Of a stretch of DNA of 64,000 nt, positions 42,406 through 50,510 are shown in pieces. The stretch's first letter is position 1. Every line of letters begins with the position of its first letter. A model generated the notes under the pieces. The model did no database searches, had not been told where the DNA came from, and was given only the letters and a program-made list of their open reading frames with translations. This DNA comes from DASRDS01 sp035570055. Its GTDB lineage: Bacteria; Gemmatimonadota; Gemmatimonadetes; Gemmatimonadales; Gemmatimonadaceae. The position numbers and the translations under genes are program-made. The stretch is from contig DATMLM010000058.1 in NCBI GenBank assembly GCA_035570055.1, positions 1-64,000 on the forward strand, read 5' to 3'.

Positions 42406-43322
42406 CCGCCAGCCGGGCTTTGGCGCAGCGCGGAAGCCGCGCGCACGAGCATCTCGACGGCGTCGACGGGCGACGCGGCAAAGTCGGCGACCGCGCAGTA
42501 TCCCGCGCGCACATGGAGCGCCGGACGCTCGGCTTCTTCGAGCGGGGCCGCGGCGATGGCCTGCTGGATCCGCTCGGCGAGGCGAACAGCGCCCGCGGAT
42601 TCGGTCGAGGGCGCCACGATCGCGAACTCGGAGGCGCCGAGTCGGCCGATCGCATCGGACATGCGCGCGGTGCGGCCAATGAGCGCGCCGAGGTGCTCGG
42701 CGACACGACCGACGCCCTCGTCGTCCGAGGAGACGGTCTCCGGCGCGAACGCGATACAGGCGAGCGCATGGCGTTGACGCAGCGCTTCGGCGCCGATCTC
42801 GCGCGCGCGGCGCACGAGGCCGCGCGAGTTGTAGACACCAGTCACGGGATCGAGCAGGCCGTCTTGCCGTAGCGAGTCCGCCTCGCGCTTGGCGCGCACG
42901 TACGTGTCGAGCTTGAGGAGCAGCACGTCGCCATCGAGTGGCTGCATCATGAAGTCCCACGCCCCGACCCGGAACGCCGTCAGCTGCTGCTGGCGATTGA
43001 CGGGATCGGATGTCGTCATGAGCACCGGCGTGCCGGGAACGAGATGTTTGTCCGCGTAGAGCGCGCGACAGATCTCGAATCCGTCGGCGTCCGGCAGACG
43101 TACGTCCAGAATCACGGCGTCCGGTTGGATGCTCCGAGCCATCGACAACGTTTGTCGCCCGTTGTAGGCGCGGAGCACCGCGTACCCACGAGGGCCAAGA
43201 ATCGTCTCTAGCGAGCGCGCCGACCATTCCTGGTCGTTGGCGATGAGCACCAGGGGCGGACGCGCCGGCCGGTCAGTCTCAAGCATGAGATCGGGTTGTC
43301 GAGTGGCGACAGGTGCGCCCAT
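42354..43322 (-). CDS. Response regulator with degenerate GGDEF domain
   Basis: About 322 residues from ATG 43322. The receiver has VLIANDQEWSARSLETIL, the phospho-acceptor in VILDVRLPDADGFEI and the switch Lys replaced by Gln in FMMQPLDGD. The second domain begins DPVTGVYNSRGLVRRA, as GGDEF domains do, but the active-site loop reads RLGASEFAIVAP, so GGDEF is GASEF. The Gly and Asp needed for diguanylate cyclase chemistry are lost, and the domain more likely binds or senses than synthesises. Longer frames to 43424 lack a better start. The exopolysaccharide control region lies upstream. Confidence 0.85.
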   Translation of the reverse strand: MGAPVATRQPDLMLETDRPARPPLVLIANDQEWSARSLETILGPRGYAVLRAYNGRQTLSMARSIQPDAVILDVRLPDADGFEICRALYADKHLVPGTPVLMTTSDPVNRQQQLTAFRVGAWDFMMQPLDGDVLLLKLDTYVRAKREADSLRQDGLLDPVTGVYNSRGLVRRAREIGAEALRQRHALACIAFAPETVSSDDEGVGRVAEHLGALIGRTARMSDAIGRLGASEFAIVAPSTESAGAVRLAERIQQAIAAAPLEEAERPALHVRAGYCAVADFAASPVDAVEMLVRAASALRQSPAGGQPAMIQAFDEGSTRFS

Positions 43323-43772
43323 AACTATCTGCGAAAGGTGAAAAAAATTGCACGTAAGCCGTGCTCGGCGCGGATGCATGTCCCGTGCAGGCCGCGTCGG
43401 ATTTCGCAACTCTTGCTGTGTCACCGTTTACAAGCTTTAGCGCACTCAGCCGTGTGGGAGACGCTGCCGCGCTGGCACCACAGGATCGATGTAACGGCGG
43501 CACGCTTGAAGCCTAAAGATTCAGTGTGGGCCATCACCGTTTCTGTAAACGTTGCTAGTACCAGCCCGAAGTAGTTGAGGTGGCCTTGTAAGTTCCTGTC
43601 GCGCTTACAGTGTGGGGACCGAGCCGAATATGTGTGGGCGCAGTCCTACAGCGAAGCGCACGAACGGGACGGGACGCACCGTTCCATAAGAATCAACCAA
43701 CACTTGGACTTGCACTTACGATCTCGCGGCGTATCACGCGACGCGAGCACGCCAGGTGCGTATACGTGGGGC
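43323..43772. promoter_or_regulatory. 450-base control region of the exopolysaccharide locus
   Basis: No convincing gene. Several dyads are present: GCACG-N5-CGTGC (43350-43364), CGTTTACA (43425-43432) facing TGTAAACG (43544-43551), and TGTAAG (43587-43592) facing CTTACA (43604-43609). TCACCGTTT occurs twice (43421-43429 and 43534-43542). An open frame from 43575 runs into the SLBB gene but is not protein-like before 43773. The repeated TGTAA half-sites suggest regulator binding. Confidence 0.5.
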
Positions 43773-44552
43773 ATGATGAGGAGTGCAGTGATACTTCTGT
43801 CGTTTGTTTTCGTTCTTTCTGTTTCCCGTGCCGCCGGGGGTCAGACGACTCCGCCGCCGACGCGGAATGCGGAGGCATCGCGCTCCGAGCTCGAGTCGGA
43901 GCTCGAATTGGCGCAGCGGGAGACACAGACAGGATCGGACCGGGATCGCGAACAGGCGCGGATGACGGTGTCCACGCTGAACGACCGTCTGACCAATGGA
44001 GATTTTCAGGTCGGTGACCGCGTTCTCATCAGTGTGCAGGGCCAACAAGCCCTCAGCGACACCTTCACGGTCCGCGAGGGACAGATCGTTCAGCTCTCGA
44101 CTCTCACCGATGTGGAACTGCATGGCGTACTGCGCTCGGAGCTGCAGGGGCACGTGTACGCCGCGGTGAGCAAGTTCCTTCGTGATCCAGTCGTGCGGAC
44201 CGGGTCGTTGGTCCGCCTCGCGGTTCTCGGTGGCGTTGCGCACCCGGGCTTTTACGCGCTGCCGGCCGACATGTTGCTCAGCGATGCGGTGATGCATGCC
44301 GGTGGCCTTGGCAATACGTCCGAGATTCAGCATACCGTCGTGACGCGCGCCGGCGTACGTGTGCTTGGACCGCAGGAAATCACTGAAGCGATCAAAGACG
44401 GCTCCACGCTCGATCAATTGAGTTTGCGCGCTGGCGACCAGATCGAAGTTGGCGCGACCAAGCCGAGCACATTCTTGACCATCATCCTGCCTGTTACCGG
44501 CGCCGTGGTCGGCATTGTCGCGGCCGTGGTCATCATAACTTCTCATCACTAA
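43773..44552 (+). CDS. Polysaccharide export protein with SLBB domain (Wza-like)
   Basis: About 259 residues. A signal peptide (MMRSAVILLSFVFVLSVSRA) leads into a short coiled segment (ELESELELAQRE), a Poly_export domain (DFQVGDRVLISVQGQQ and REGQIVQLSTLTDVELHG) and one SLBB domain (VRLAVLGGVAHPGFYALPAD). The C-terminus is a hydrophobic helix (TIILPVTGAVVGIVAAVVII) ending SHH. It should help secrete the exopolysaccharide across the outer membrane. There is no lipobox, unlike Wza. It is the first gene of the locus, with the sugar transferase one base behind. Confidence 0.88.
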   Translation: MMRSAVILLSFVFVLSVSRAAGGQTTPPPTRNAEASRSELESELELAQRETQTGSDRDREQARMTVSTLNDRLTNGDFQVGDRVLISVQGQQALSDTFTVREGQIVQLSTLTDVELHGVLRSELQGHVYAAVSKFLRDPVVRTGSLVRLAVLGGVAHPGFYALPADMLLSDAVMHAGGLGNTSEIQHTVVTRAGVRVLGPQEITEAIKDGSTLDQLSLRAGDQIEVGATKPSTFLTIILPVTGAVVGIVAAVVIITSHH

Positions 44553-44553
44553 C

Positions 44554-45342
44554 ATGACCTTACCCTCGCTGGCCGCGACCCGCACGTCAGGCGACCGCCG
44601 ACCTTATCGTTCGTCGGGCGGTGTGTCCCTCAGGCCGATCACGGCGCCCGCACCGGGCACGCTGATCACGCCGACCGCGGTATCCGTTGTTCCGCGCACG
44701 CGATCCGAGCGGATGAACCGCCTGATCAATATCGTGTTGGCGTCGGTGGCCATCGTGATACTGTTGCCGGTGCTCCTCCTCGTGGCGCTCGCGGTGTGGC
44801 TGACATCGCCGGGCCCGGTTCTCTACACGCAGGACCGCGTCGGCATCGATCGCCGGTCGCGCCGTGCGCTGGCGCTCTACGACCGCCGCGGGAGTGACCA
44901 CGGCGGGTCGGTGTTCACGATCTATAAGTTCCGCTCGATGCGGTGCGACGCCGAGACGCACTCGGGCGCCGTGTGGGCCACCAAGAACGATCCGCGGGTG
45001 ACGTATGTGGGCCGGTTCTTGCGGAAAACGCGGCTCGATGAGCTGCCGCAGCTGTTCAACGTGGTCAAGGGCGATATGAACATCGTCGGCCCCCGTCCTG
45101 AGCGCCCGACCATCTTCGCGCGGTTGCGCCAGGACATTTCGGAGTATTCGCTGCGCCAGCGCGCCAAGCCCGGCATCACCGGCTGGGCGCAGGTCAATCT
45201 CGCGTACGACAGCACGATCGAGGACGTGCGCAAGAAGGTCGACCTCGATCTCGAGTACCTGCGGCGCCAGAGCGTTATCGAGGACATGCGCATCATGCTG
45301 CGCACCGTCCCCGTGATGCTCTTCAAACGGGGCGGCTGGTAG
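44554..45342 (+). CDS. Polyprenyl-phosphate sugar phosphotransferase (initiating enzyme, WcaJ-lite type)
   Basis: A 262-residue bacterial sugar transferase that loads the first sugar-1-phosphate onto undecaprenyl phosphate. One membrane helix (about 57-79, IVLASVAIVILLPVLLLVAL) is followed by the catalytic domain with TIYKFRSMRCDAE, GRFLRKTRLDELPQLFNV, the DMNIVGPRPERP active-site segment and KPGITGWAQVN. The extra N-terminal helices of long WbaP/WcaJ enzymes are lacking. It directly follows the export gene. Confidence 0.93.
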   Translation: MTLPSLAATRTSGDRRPYRSSGGVSLRPITAPAPGTLITPTAVSVVPRTRSERMNRLINIVLASVAIVILLPVLLLVALAVWLTSPGPVLYTQDRVGIDRRSRRALALYDRRGSDHGGSVFTIYKFRSMRCDAETHSGAVWATKNDPRVTYVGRFLRKTRLDELPQLFNVVKGDMNIVGPRPERPTIFARLRQDISEYSLRQRAKPGITGWAQVNLAYDSTIEDVRKKVDLDLEYLRRQSVIEDMRIMLRTVPVMLFKRGGW

Positions 45343-45347
45343 CGCTC

Positions 45348-46241
45348 ATGGCGGACGCGGTCGGCGACCGCGCGGGTCAGGTCGCCCGGCCTGCGGTGTT
45401 CCCACTGGTGAGGCTTCTTCGGCCTCGCCAGTGGATCAAGAATGGGTTCGTGCTCGCCCCGCTCATTTTCTCGGGTGAGTTCGTCAAGCCCGCCGCCGTC
45501 GTACAAGCATTCATCGCGTTCGCGCTGTTCTGCGTTGCGTCCTCGGCCACCTACGTCTTCAACGACCTCAAGGACCGTGAGGCCGACGCACAGCATCCGG
45601 TCAAATCTCGAAAGCGGCCGTTAGCGTCCGGCGAGGTCAAACCCCGCGCCGCAATGGCGCTCCTCGGGGTGTTGTACGCGATCGTTCTCGCGTCTTTCGC
45701 CTGGAGTCCGCCGACGGCGGCGATCGCGGTCGGGTACATCGGGCTCAATCTGGCGTATACGCTCAAGCTGAAGCACATCCCCGTCATCGACATCTTCTGC
45801 TTGGCCGCGGGGTTTGTGCTGCGCGTGTATGGGGGCGCGGTCGCCATCGACGTGCCGTTGTCGACGTGGATGATGGTGACGACGCTCTCGCTGGCGTTGT
45901 ATCTCGCCGCCATCAAGCGGCGAGACGAGCTCGCGACGACTGGCGATGCGTCGCGGTCCGTGCTGCAGTTCTATACGCTGCGGCTGCTCGACCGGTACGC
46001 CGAGACGGCCGCGCTGTCGGCGATCATGTTCTATGGGTTGTTCGTCGTGACCGTGCGGCCCAAGCTCAACGTGACGATTCCCTTCGTCCTGTTTGGGCTC
46101 TTCCGCTACTGGTACATCGTGGAGACCGGCGGGAGGGGGGAGTCGCCCACTGACGCGGTGTGGGCGGATCCGCCGCTCATCATCACGGTTCTCTTGTGGG
46201 CGGCCGTCGTGGTCTGGCGACTCAAGCAGGGCGGCGCGTAG
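45348..46241 (+). CDS. Decaprenyl-phosphate phosphoribosyltransferase (UbiA family)
   Basis: A 297-residue membrane prenyltransferase of the DPPR-synthase branch. It has LLRPRQWIKNGFVLAPLIFS, then the first Asp-rich motif YVFNDLKDREADAQHP, followed by KSRKRPLASGEV, all typical of Rv3806c-like enzymes. About nine helices. It moves phosphoribose from PRPP to polyprenyl phosphate, the first step to polyprenyl-phospho-arabinose. In this locus it suggests a pentose in the polysaccharide (inference). It starts five bases after the sugar transferase and overlaps the converging GT2 by 20 bases. Confidence 0.88.
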   Translation: MADAVGDRAGQVARPAVFPLVRLLRPRQWIKNGFVLAPLIFSGEFVKPAAVVQAFIAFALFCVASSATYVFNDLKDREADAQHPVKSRKRPLASGEVKPRAAMALLGVLYAIVLASFAWSPPTAAIAVGYIGLNLAYTLKLKHIPVIDIFCLAAGFVLRVYGGAVAIDVPLSTWMMVTTLSLALYLAAIKRRDELATTGDASRSVLQFYTLRLLDRYAETAALSAIMFYGLFVVTVRPKLNVTIPFVLFGLFRYWYIVETGGRGESPTDAVWADPPLIITVLLWAAVVVWRLKQGGA

Positions 46242-47379
46242 GCTCCCAGATCGGACGGCGCTTGCGGGCGAGCGCATCGCGCCAAGCAATGACACCGGCC
46301 AGGGCGCTCGCGAAGGCGAAGCCGCACATCCGGACGACACGTGGCGCTCCGCGCCAACGCATACCCAGCACGCCCGCGGCTACTCCGAGTACGCCCAGTG
46401 CGAGCACCGCTAGGCCCAAGCGACCCGTGGTGCCGAGCAAGAGTAGGCCGACTGCCGCGAACGGGAGTGCGGCGTACACCAGCCAGCGGGCGAGTTTGTG
46501 CGACGCGAGCATGAACGAAAACGCGCCATAACGGAGCGGGTTGAGCAGGGTCCGCTTGTACCACAAGGTCGCCAGGCCGCGCGCCATCGTGCGAATCTTT
46601 CGGCGGAACTCGGCCTCGAGTGACACGGTCCGCGGAACAAAACAGACTGCTTCGTCGACTGATACCGAGCGATAGCCTTGTTCCCGCGCGATGAGGACGC
46701 TCGCGAAATCGCGGGATAGCGCATCGGGGAATTGCGTGTCGTAGACCGAGCGGCGAAATGCATAGAAGCAGCCGGACGCGCCGATGATCGAGCCGACCCG
46801 CGTTTCCAGCGCACGCAGCCCCATCTCGTATCCGACATAGCCGGACTCGCCAGAGCTACTCTCGGCAGCGACATCGCCGACGCTGACATCGCGGCCGGAT
46901 GCGACACCGACGGTCGGGTCGGCGAACATGCGTACCAGCGGCTTGAGGCTATCGTGCTGAACGCGCACCGACGCATCGGTGTTGATCACGATATCGTGTC
47001 GCACTGCCGCGCCAGCGGCGTTCTCGGCCGCGGTCTTGCCGCCGCGTTGAGGCAAACGCAGCAGCGTGACGCCACGGTTGGCGTATTCGCGGACGATCGC
47101 ATCGGTTCCGTCGGTTGAGGCGTCGGATACGACCATGATCTCGCGGCAATCCGCTGGATAGTCGCAGGCGAGCAGATTTTCGATTGTCGCGCGGATGGCG
47201 CGTTCTTCGTTGTAGGCAGGGACCGTGATGCTGATGAGCGGCCATGCCGTCGGATCGGGCGGCGTCGACGGCGCGGAGCGGCCGAGTGCGAGTGCGCGAA
47301 GCAGAGCGGGATAGAGGACGTAGGCGTATACCGCCAGCGCGAATGGAGCCGCCACGAGAATCCAGGCGAGAATGATCAC
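46222..47379 (-). CDS. Membrane-associated GT2 glycosyltransferase
   Basis: About 385 residues. An N-terminal helix (ILAWILVAAPFALAVYAYVL) precedes the GT2 domain with PLISITVPAYNEERAI, EIMVVSDASTDGTD, the donor motif VINTDASVR and the base region GCFYAFRRSVYD. QxxRW is replaced by EFRRKIRTMARG. Two or three helices close the protein. GTG 47379 overlaps the stop of the upstream GT4 gene (GTGA), which is better than the longer frame to 47418. It forms a two-gene minus-strand unit inside the locus. Confidence 0.88.
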   Translation of the reverse strand: MIILAWILVAAPFALAVYAYVLYPALLRALALGRSAPSTPPDPTAWPLISITVPAYNEERAIRATIENLLACDYPADCREIMVVSDASTDGTDAIVREYANRGVTLLRLPQRGGKTAAENAAGAAVRHDIVINTDASVRVQHDSLKPLVRMFADPTVGVASGRDVSVGDVAAESSSGESGYVGYEMGLRALETRVGSIIGASGCFYAFRRSVYDTQFPDALSRDFASVLIAREQGYRSVSVDEAVCFVPRTVSLEAEFRRKIRTMARGLATLWYKRTLLNPLRYGAFSFMLASHKLARWLVYAALPFAAVGLLLLGTTGRLGLAVLALGVLGVAAGVLGMRWRGAPRVVRMCGFAFASALAGVIAWRDALARKRRPIWEPTRRPA

Positions 47380-48449
47380 AGCACGCCCCGGTAGACCGCG
47401 GCATAGCGCTCGACCCATGGCCCGACGGCATACTCGGTCGCCAGACGCTTGCCGGCGGCGGCGGCACGTGTACGGGCCGCGGCGGGATCATCGCGCACCG
47501 CGGCGATGGCGCGGGCCAATGCCTCCGGGCGGTCCGGGGGCACCAGCAGCGCCTCGTTGTCGCTCACAACATCCGGGACGCCGCCGACCGCCGTCGCGAC
47601 AACGGGCACTCGTGCGGCCATCGCTTCGAACAACACCATCGGGGTTCCCTCTGTTCGTGAGCTCAGCACGAGCACATCGAAGGCCTTCATTACGCGAGCC
47701 GCGTCCGCGACCTGGCCGAGCATTTTTACTCGGGGCGAATGACGCGGCGCTTCGCGCCCGCTCCCAATTATCGCGGCGGACATTCCCTCCACCTGGTCAA
47801 CGGCTGCCACGAAAACATCGGGCGCTTTTTCCTGTGAGAGGCGACCGATCCAACCCGCGATGAAGCCATCGCCAAGCCCGAGTGTACGGCGTGCGTCGTC
47901 TCGGTCGAAGAATGTGTCGGGTGAGTACGCATTGGGGATCATGTGCACGCGATCGGCGGCAACGCCATCATTGCGTAGCAACGTGACGATCGGACGCGAG
48001 ACCGCGACAACGGCATCGAAGCGACGAAAAGCCCGACGCTGAAGGTACTCGTAGAGGCGCCCTCGCCAGCCGCCAATGCCGGTAAAGCCGTGGACGGTCG
48101 TGATAGTCGGGATCTTCCTGCGCCTGGCAACGCCGGAGTCGATGACGTCGGTCCGATAGCCATGCGTGTGGACAACGTCGGGTCGTATGCGGGCGCACAC
48201 AGCGGCTATGCCCGCGCGTTCGCGGCCGTATGCCCGGGGCGGCAGCGCGATTACAGTACGCTCGACCCCCAGGGACTCGATAAACATATGGCGGGCAGGG
48301 GCTGGCTCGTCGACAACGGCCGCTACGTGTACCCGGTCGCCCCGGGCCGCCTGGGCGGCTGTGAGGGCAAGGACGACACTCTCGAGGCCGCCTACCTGGC
48401 CTGGCGCAACCACATGGAGAACTGCGACATTGTCGTATGTTTGCAACAC
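47376..48449 (-). CDS. GT4 family glycosyltransferase
   Basis: A 357-residue GT-B transferase. The N-terminal acceptor domain has LHVVAPGQVGGLESVVLALT and VVHTHGYRTDVIDSGVA. The donor domain has FIAGWIGRLSQEKAPDVFV, VLSSRTEGTPMVLFEAMA and the E-x7-E region ending PVVATAVGGVPDVV. No membrane segment. The start is GTG 48449; TTG 48446 is close behind. It adds a sugar from a nucleotide donor to the growing repeat unit on the cytoplasmic side. Confidence 0.9.
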   Translation of the reverse strand: MLQTYDNVAVLHVVAPGQVGGLESVVLALTAAQAARGDRVHVAAVVDEPAPARHMFIESLGVERTVIALPPRAYGRERAGIAAVCARIRPDVVHTHGYRTDVIDSGVARRRKIPTITTVHGFTGIGGWRGRLYEYLQRRAFRRFDAVVAVSRPIVTLLRNDGVAADRVHMIPNAYSPDTFFDRDDARRTLGLGDGFIAGWIGRLSQEKAPDVFVAAVDQVEGMSAAIIGSGREAPRHSPRVKMLGQVADAARVMKAFDVLVLSSRTEGTPMVLFEAMAARVPVVATAVGGVPDVVSDNEALLVPPDRPEALARAIAAVRDDPAAARTRAAAAGKRLATEYAVGPWVERYAAVYRGVL

Positions 48450-48493
48450 GCCGGCCGCGCTAAAGTGGCTCGAAGACGCGCAAAGTTAGACGG

Positions 48494-48520
48494 CTGTGTC
48501 TGTTACCGAAAGCCACACAG
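48494..48520. promoter_or_regulatory. Dyad just upstream of the sigma-54-like element at 48521
   Basis: CTGTGT (48494-48499) and ACACAG (48515-48520) form a 6-bp inverted repeat with a 15-base spacer, directly adjoining the -24 element. It may be a regulator site. It is unlike the CAACA/TGTTG dyads near wzc. Confidence 0.3.
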
Positions 48521-48536
48521 TGGCCATAGGCTTGCT
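48521..48536 (+). promoter_or_regulatory. Candidate sigma-54 promoter for the deacetylase-GT2 fusion gene
   Basis: TGGCCATAGGCTTGCT has TGGC and TTGCT at exact -24/-12 spacing (GG-N10-GC). Transcription would start near 48547, four bases before GTG 48551, giving an almost leaderless message. Confidence 0.45.
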
Positions 48537-48550
48537 ATGATATACCGCCT

Positions 48551-50386
48551 GTGAAAGGCCATACGCTATCGCTAAACCCTTCGGGCCGCCGAGGTAACTG
48601 GTCGACGGCGGCGGCGCTGCCTATCCGACGCTCGCAAGGCGAGATTGGGACGAACGCGTCCGGGGATACCGGCACCCACGTCCTCACGATCGCGCTGGAA
48701 GATTACTTCCACGTCGGCGCCTTCAACCGCCTGATTCAGCGCGGCCAATGGTACCGCTTCGAGCGCCGGCTGGAGCAATCGACCGAGCGTACCCTCGACC
48801 TCCTGGACGAATATGGGGTCCACGCGACTTTCTTCGTCCTCGGCTGGGTCGCGGACCAAGTGCCCGAGCTCGTTCGCCAGGTCGCGAATCGCGGCCATGA
48901 GATCGCGAGCAAAGGCTACTATCACCGCAATGTCCAGCAGCTGACACCGGGCGAGTTCCGAGACGACCTCGCGCGCTCGCGCGAAGCGATCGAGCATGCC
49001 GGCGGACAGCGCGTCGTCGGATACCGCGTCGCCGACCGGTGGTTCCGCCCTTCGGACCTGTGGGCGCTCGACGTGTTGGCCGAGCAGGGATACGAGTACG
49101 ACTCGAGCATCGGGCCGATTCTGCGCTCGTATGCCTCGGAGCCGTGGCGCCGATTCGCGCACCTGCACCGTTACGGCGATCGCACCCTGTGGGAGCTGCC
49201 GATCTCGACGGCGGACATTCTGGGATTCCTCGTTCCGATCGCCGGCGGGAACTACTTCCGCCAGCTGCCGCACGGGCTCGTCCGGCGCGGTGTCTCGCAC
49301 TGGACGCGGACGTACTCGGCGCCGTTCGTGATGTACTTCCACACCTGGGAGCTCGATCCGGACCAGCCGAAGATCCAGTCAGCGCCGTGGATGCAGCGCG
49401 TGCGTCAGTATCGCAACCTCCGGCTCATGCCGGAGTACCTGCGGTATTACCTGAGCCGGTATCGGTTCACGAGCGCGGCCGATTACATCGGCGTCAACAA
49501 CATGACGCTGACCCGGACGGAGGGCGTGACGTCGCTGCCCGCCGCCCCGCAACCGGCGCGGATGCTGCGCGCGCGGACATCGGGACCGGCGCCGGTCATT
49601 ACCGGGACGGTCGCCCCGGCGCCAGTGCCATCGACCGCGACACGCACGCCGGTGACAGTCGTGATCCCGTGCTTCAACGAGGAGCTCATCCTCCCGTACC
49701 TGGCGAACACGCTCAACAGCGTCGAGGAGCAGCTCGCGCAGTTCGACCTCACGTTCATCTTCGTCGACGATCACTCGACCGATAATACCTGGCCGGCGCT
49801 GCACCGCATCTTCGGCGAGAGAGCGAACTGCGTGATGGTGCGTCACGCGCACAATCGCGGCGTCGCGGCCGGCATCATGACCGGGATTCGGAAGGCATCG
49901 ACCGAGATCGTGTGTTCCATGGACTGTGACTGCACGTATGATCCGCACGAGCTCGCGCGCATGATCCCGCTCCTCACCGATGGCGTGGATCTGGTGACGG
50001 CGTCGCCGTACCACCCGAAGGGCGCGGTCCTCAATGTGCCGCGGTGGCGGCTCACGCTGTCGAAGACGCTGTCGCGCATGTATCGGGTCGTTCTCCACCA
50101 GCGGCTCGCGACCTACACGAGCTGCTTCCGGGTGTATCGCCGCGACGCGGTCGCGCCCACGAACATCGACCATCCGGGATTCCTCGGAGTCGCCGAGATG
50201 ATCGGGAAGCTCGATCTCACGGGATCGCAGATCGTCGAGTTCCCCACGACGCTCGCCGTTCGCATGATCGGGCGGTCGAAGATGAAAGTGCTGCGGACGA
50301 TCGCCGGTCACGTCAAACTGCTCATGGAGCTCTTGCTGCTCCGGTGGAAGCTGCCCAGCCCCAAACAGCGAACCACATCAGTGTAG
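48551..50386 (+). CDS. Fusion of DUF3473-type polysaccharide deacetylase and GT2 transferase
   Basis: A 611-residue cytoplasmic-looking protein. The first half resembles exopolysaccharide deacetylases with DUF3473: LTIALEDYFHVGAFN (about 44-58), HEIASKGYYHRNV (about 115-128), YDSSIGPI, and FVMYFHTWELDPDQP. The metal-site motifs are altered: the His expected before GY is Lys, and the third motif reads GYRVADRWF rather than GYRAPSF. The second half (from about 367) is a GT2 domain with VTVVIPCFNEELIL, FIFVDDHSTDNTW and SMDCDCTYDP, close to dolichol-phosphate-mannose synthase. GTG 48551 is the only usable start and has no ribosome binding site. Confidence 0.87.
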   Translation: MKGHTLSLNPSGRRGNWSTAAALPIRRSQGEIGTNASGDTGTHVLTIALEDYFHVGAFNRLIQRGQWYRFERRLEQSTERTLDLLDEYGVHATFFVLGWVADQVPELVRQVANRGHEIASKGYYHRNVQQLTPGEFRDDLARSREAIEHAGGQRVVGYRVADRWFRPSDLWALDVLAEQGYEYDSSIGPILRSYASEPWRRFAHLHRYGDRTLWELPISTADILGFLVPIAGGNYFRQLPHGLVRRGVSHWTRTYSAPFVMYFHTWELDPDQPKIQSAPWMQRVRQYRNLRLMPEYLRYYLSRYRFTSAADYIGVNNMTLTRTEGVTSLPAAPQPARMLRARTSGPAPVITGTVAPAPVPSTATRTPVTVVIPCFNEELILPYLANTLNSVEEQLAQFDLTFIFVDDHSTDNTWPALHRIFGERANCVMVRHAHNRGVAAGIMTGIRKASTEIVCSMDCDCTYDPHELARMIPLLTDGVDLVTASPYHPKGAVLNVPRWRLTLSKTLSRMYRVVLHQRLATYTSCFRVYRRDAVAPTNIDHPGFLGVAEMIGKLDLTGSQIVEFPTTLAVRMIGRSKMKVLRTIAGHVKLLMELLLLRWKLPSPKQRTTSV

Positions 50387-50510
50387 AGCGAGCGCGACAG
50401 AGGGGGTCCGACCGCCAGGTGAGCCTCGCGCTTATCCTATGCGATGCTTTCAGTTACACGCGTGATGGGTGGCACAGACAGGTGGCCGGTTGCTTGCTAA
50501 AGTTCCTAGT
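50387..50510. other. Gap between the fusion gene and the flavoprotein gene
   Basis: A 124-base stretch with no gene. Its right end holds the sigma-54-like element at 50483-50498. Nothing else is recognised. Confidence 0.4.
50483..50498 (+). promoter_or_regulatory. Candidate sigma-54 promoter for the flavoprotein gene
   Basis: TGGCCGGTTGCTTGCT matches TGGCACG-N4-TTGCW at all conserved positions but two, with GG-N10-GC spacing. The predicted start of transcription (about 50509) is two bases before GTG 50511, again nearly leaderless. The layout is the same as at 48521. Confidence 0.5.

Noticed and set aside
48442..48456. Sigma-54-like GG-N10-GC on the minus strand before the GT4 gene
   Set aside because: The predicted start would fall inside the coding region after the conserved N-terminus, so it is probably chance in GC-rich DNA.
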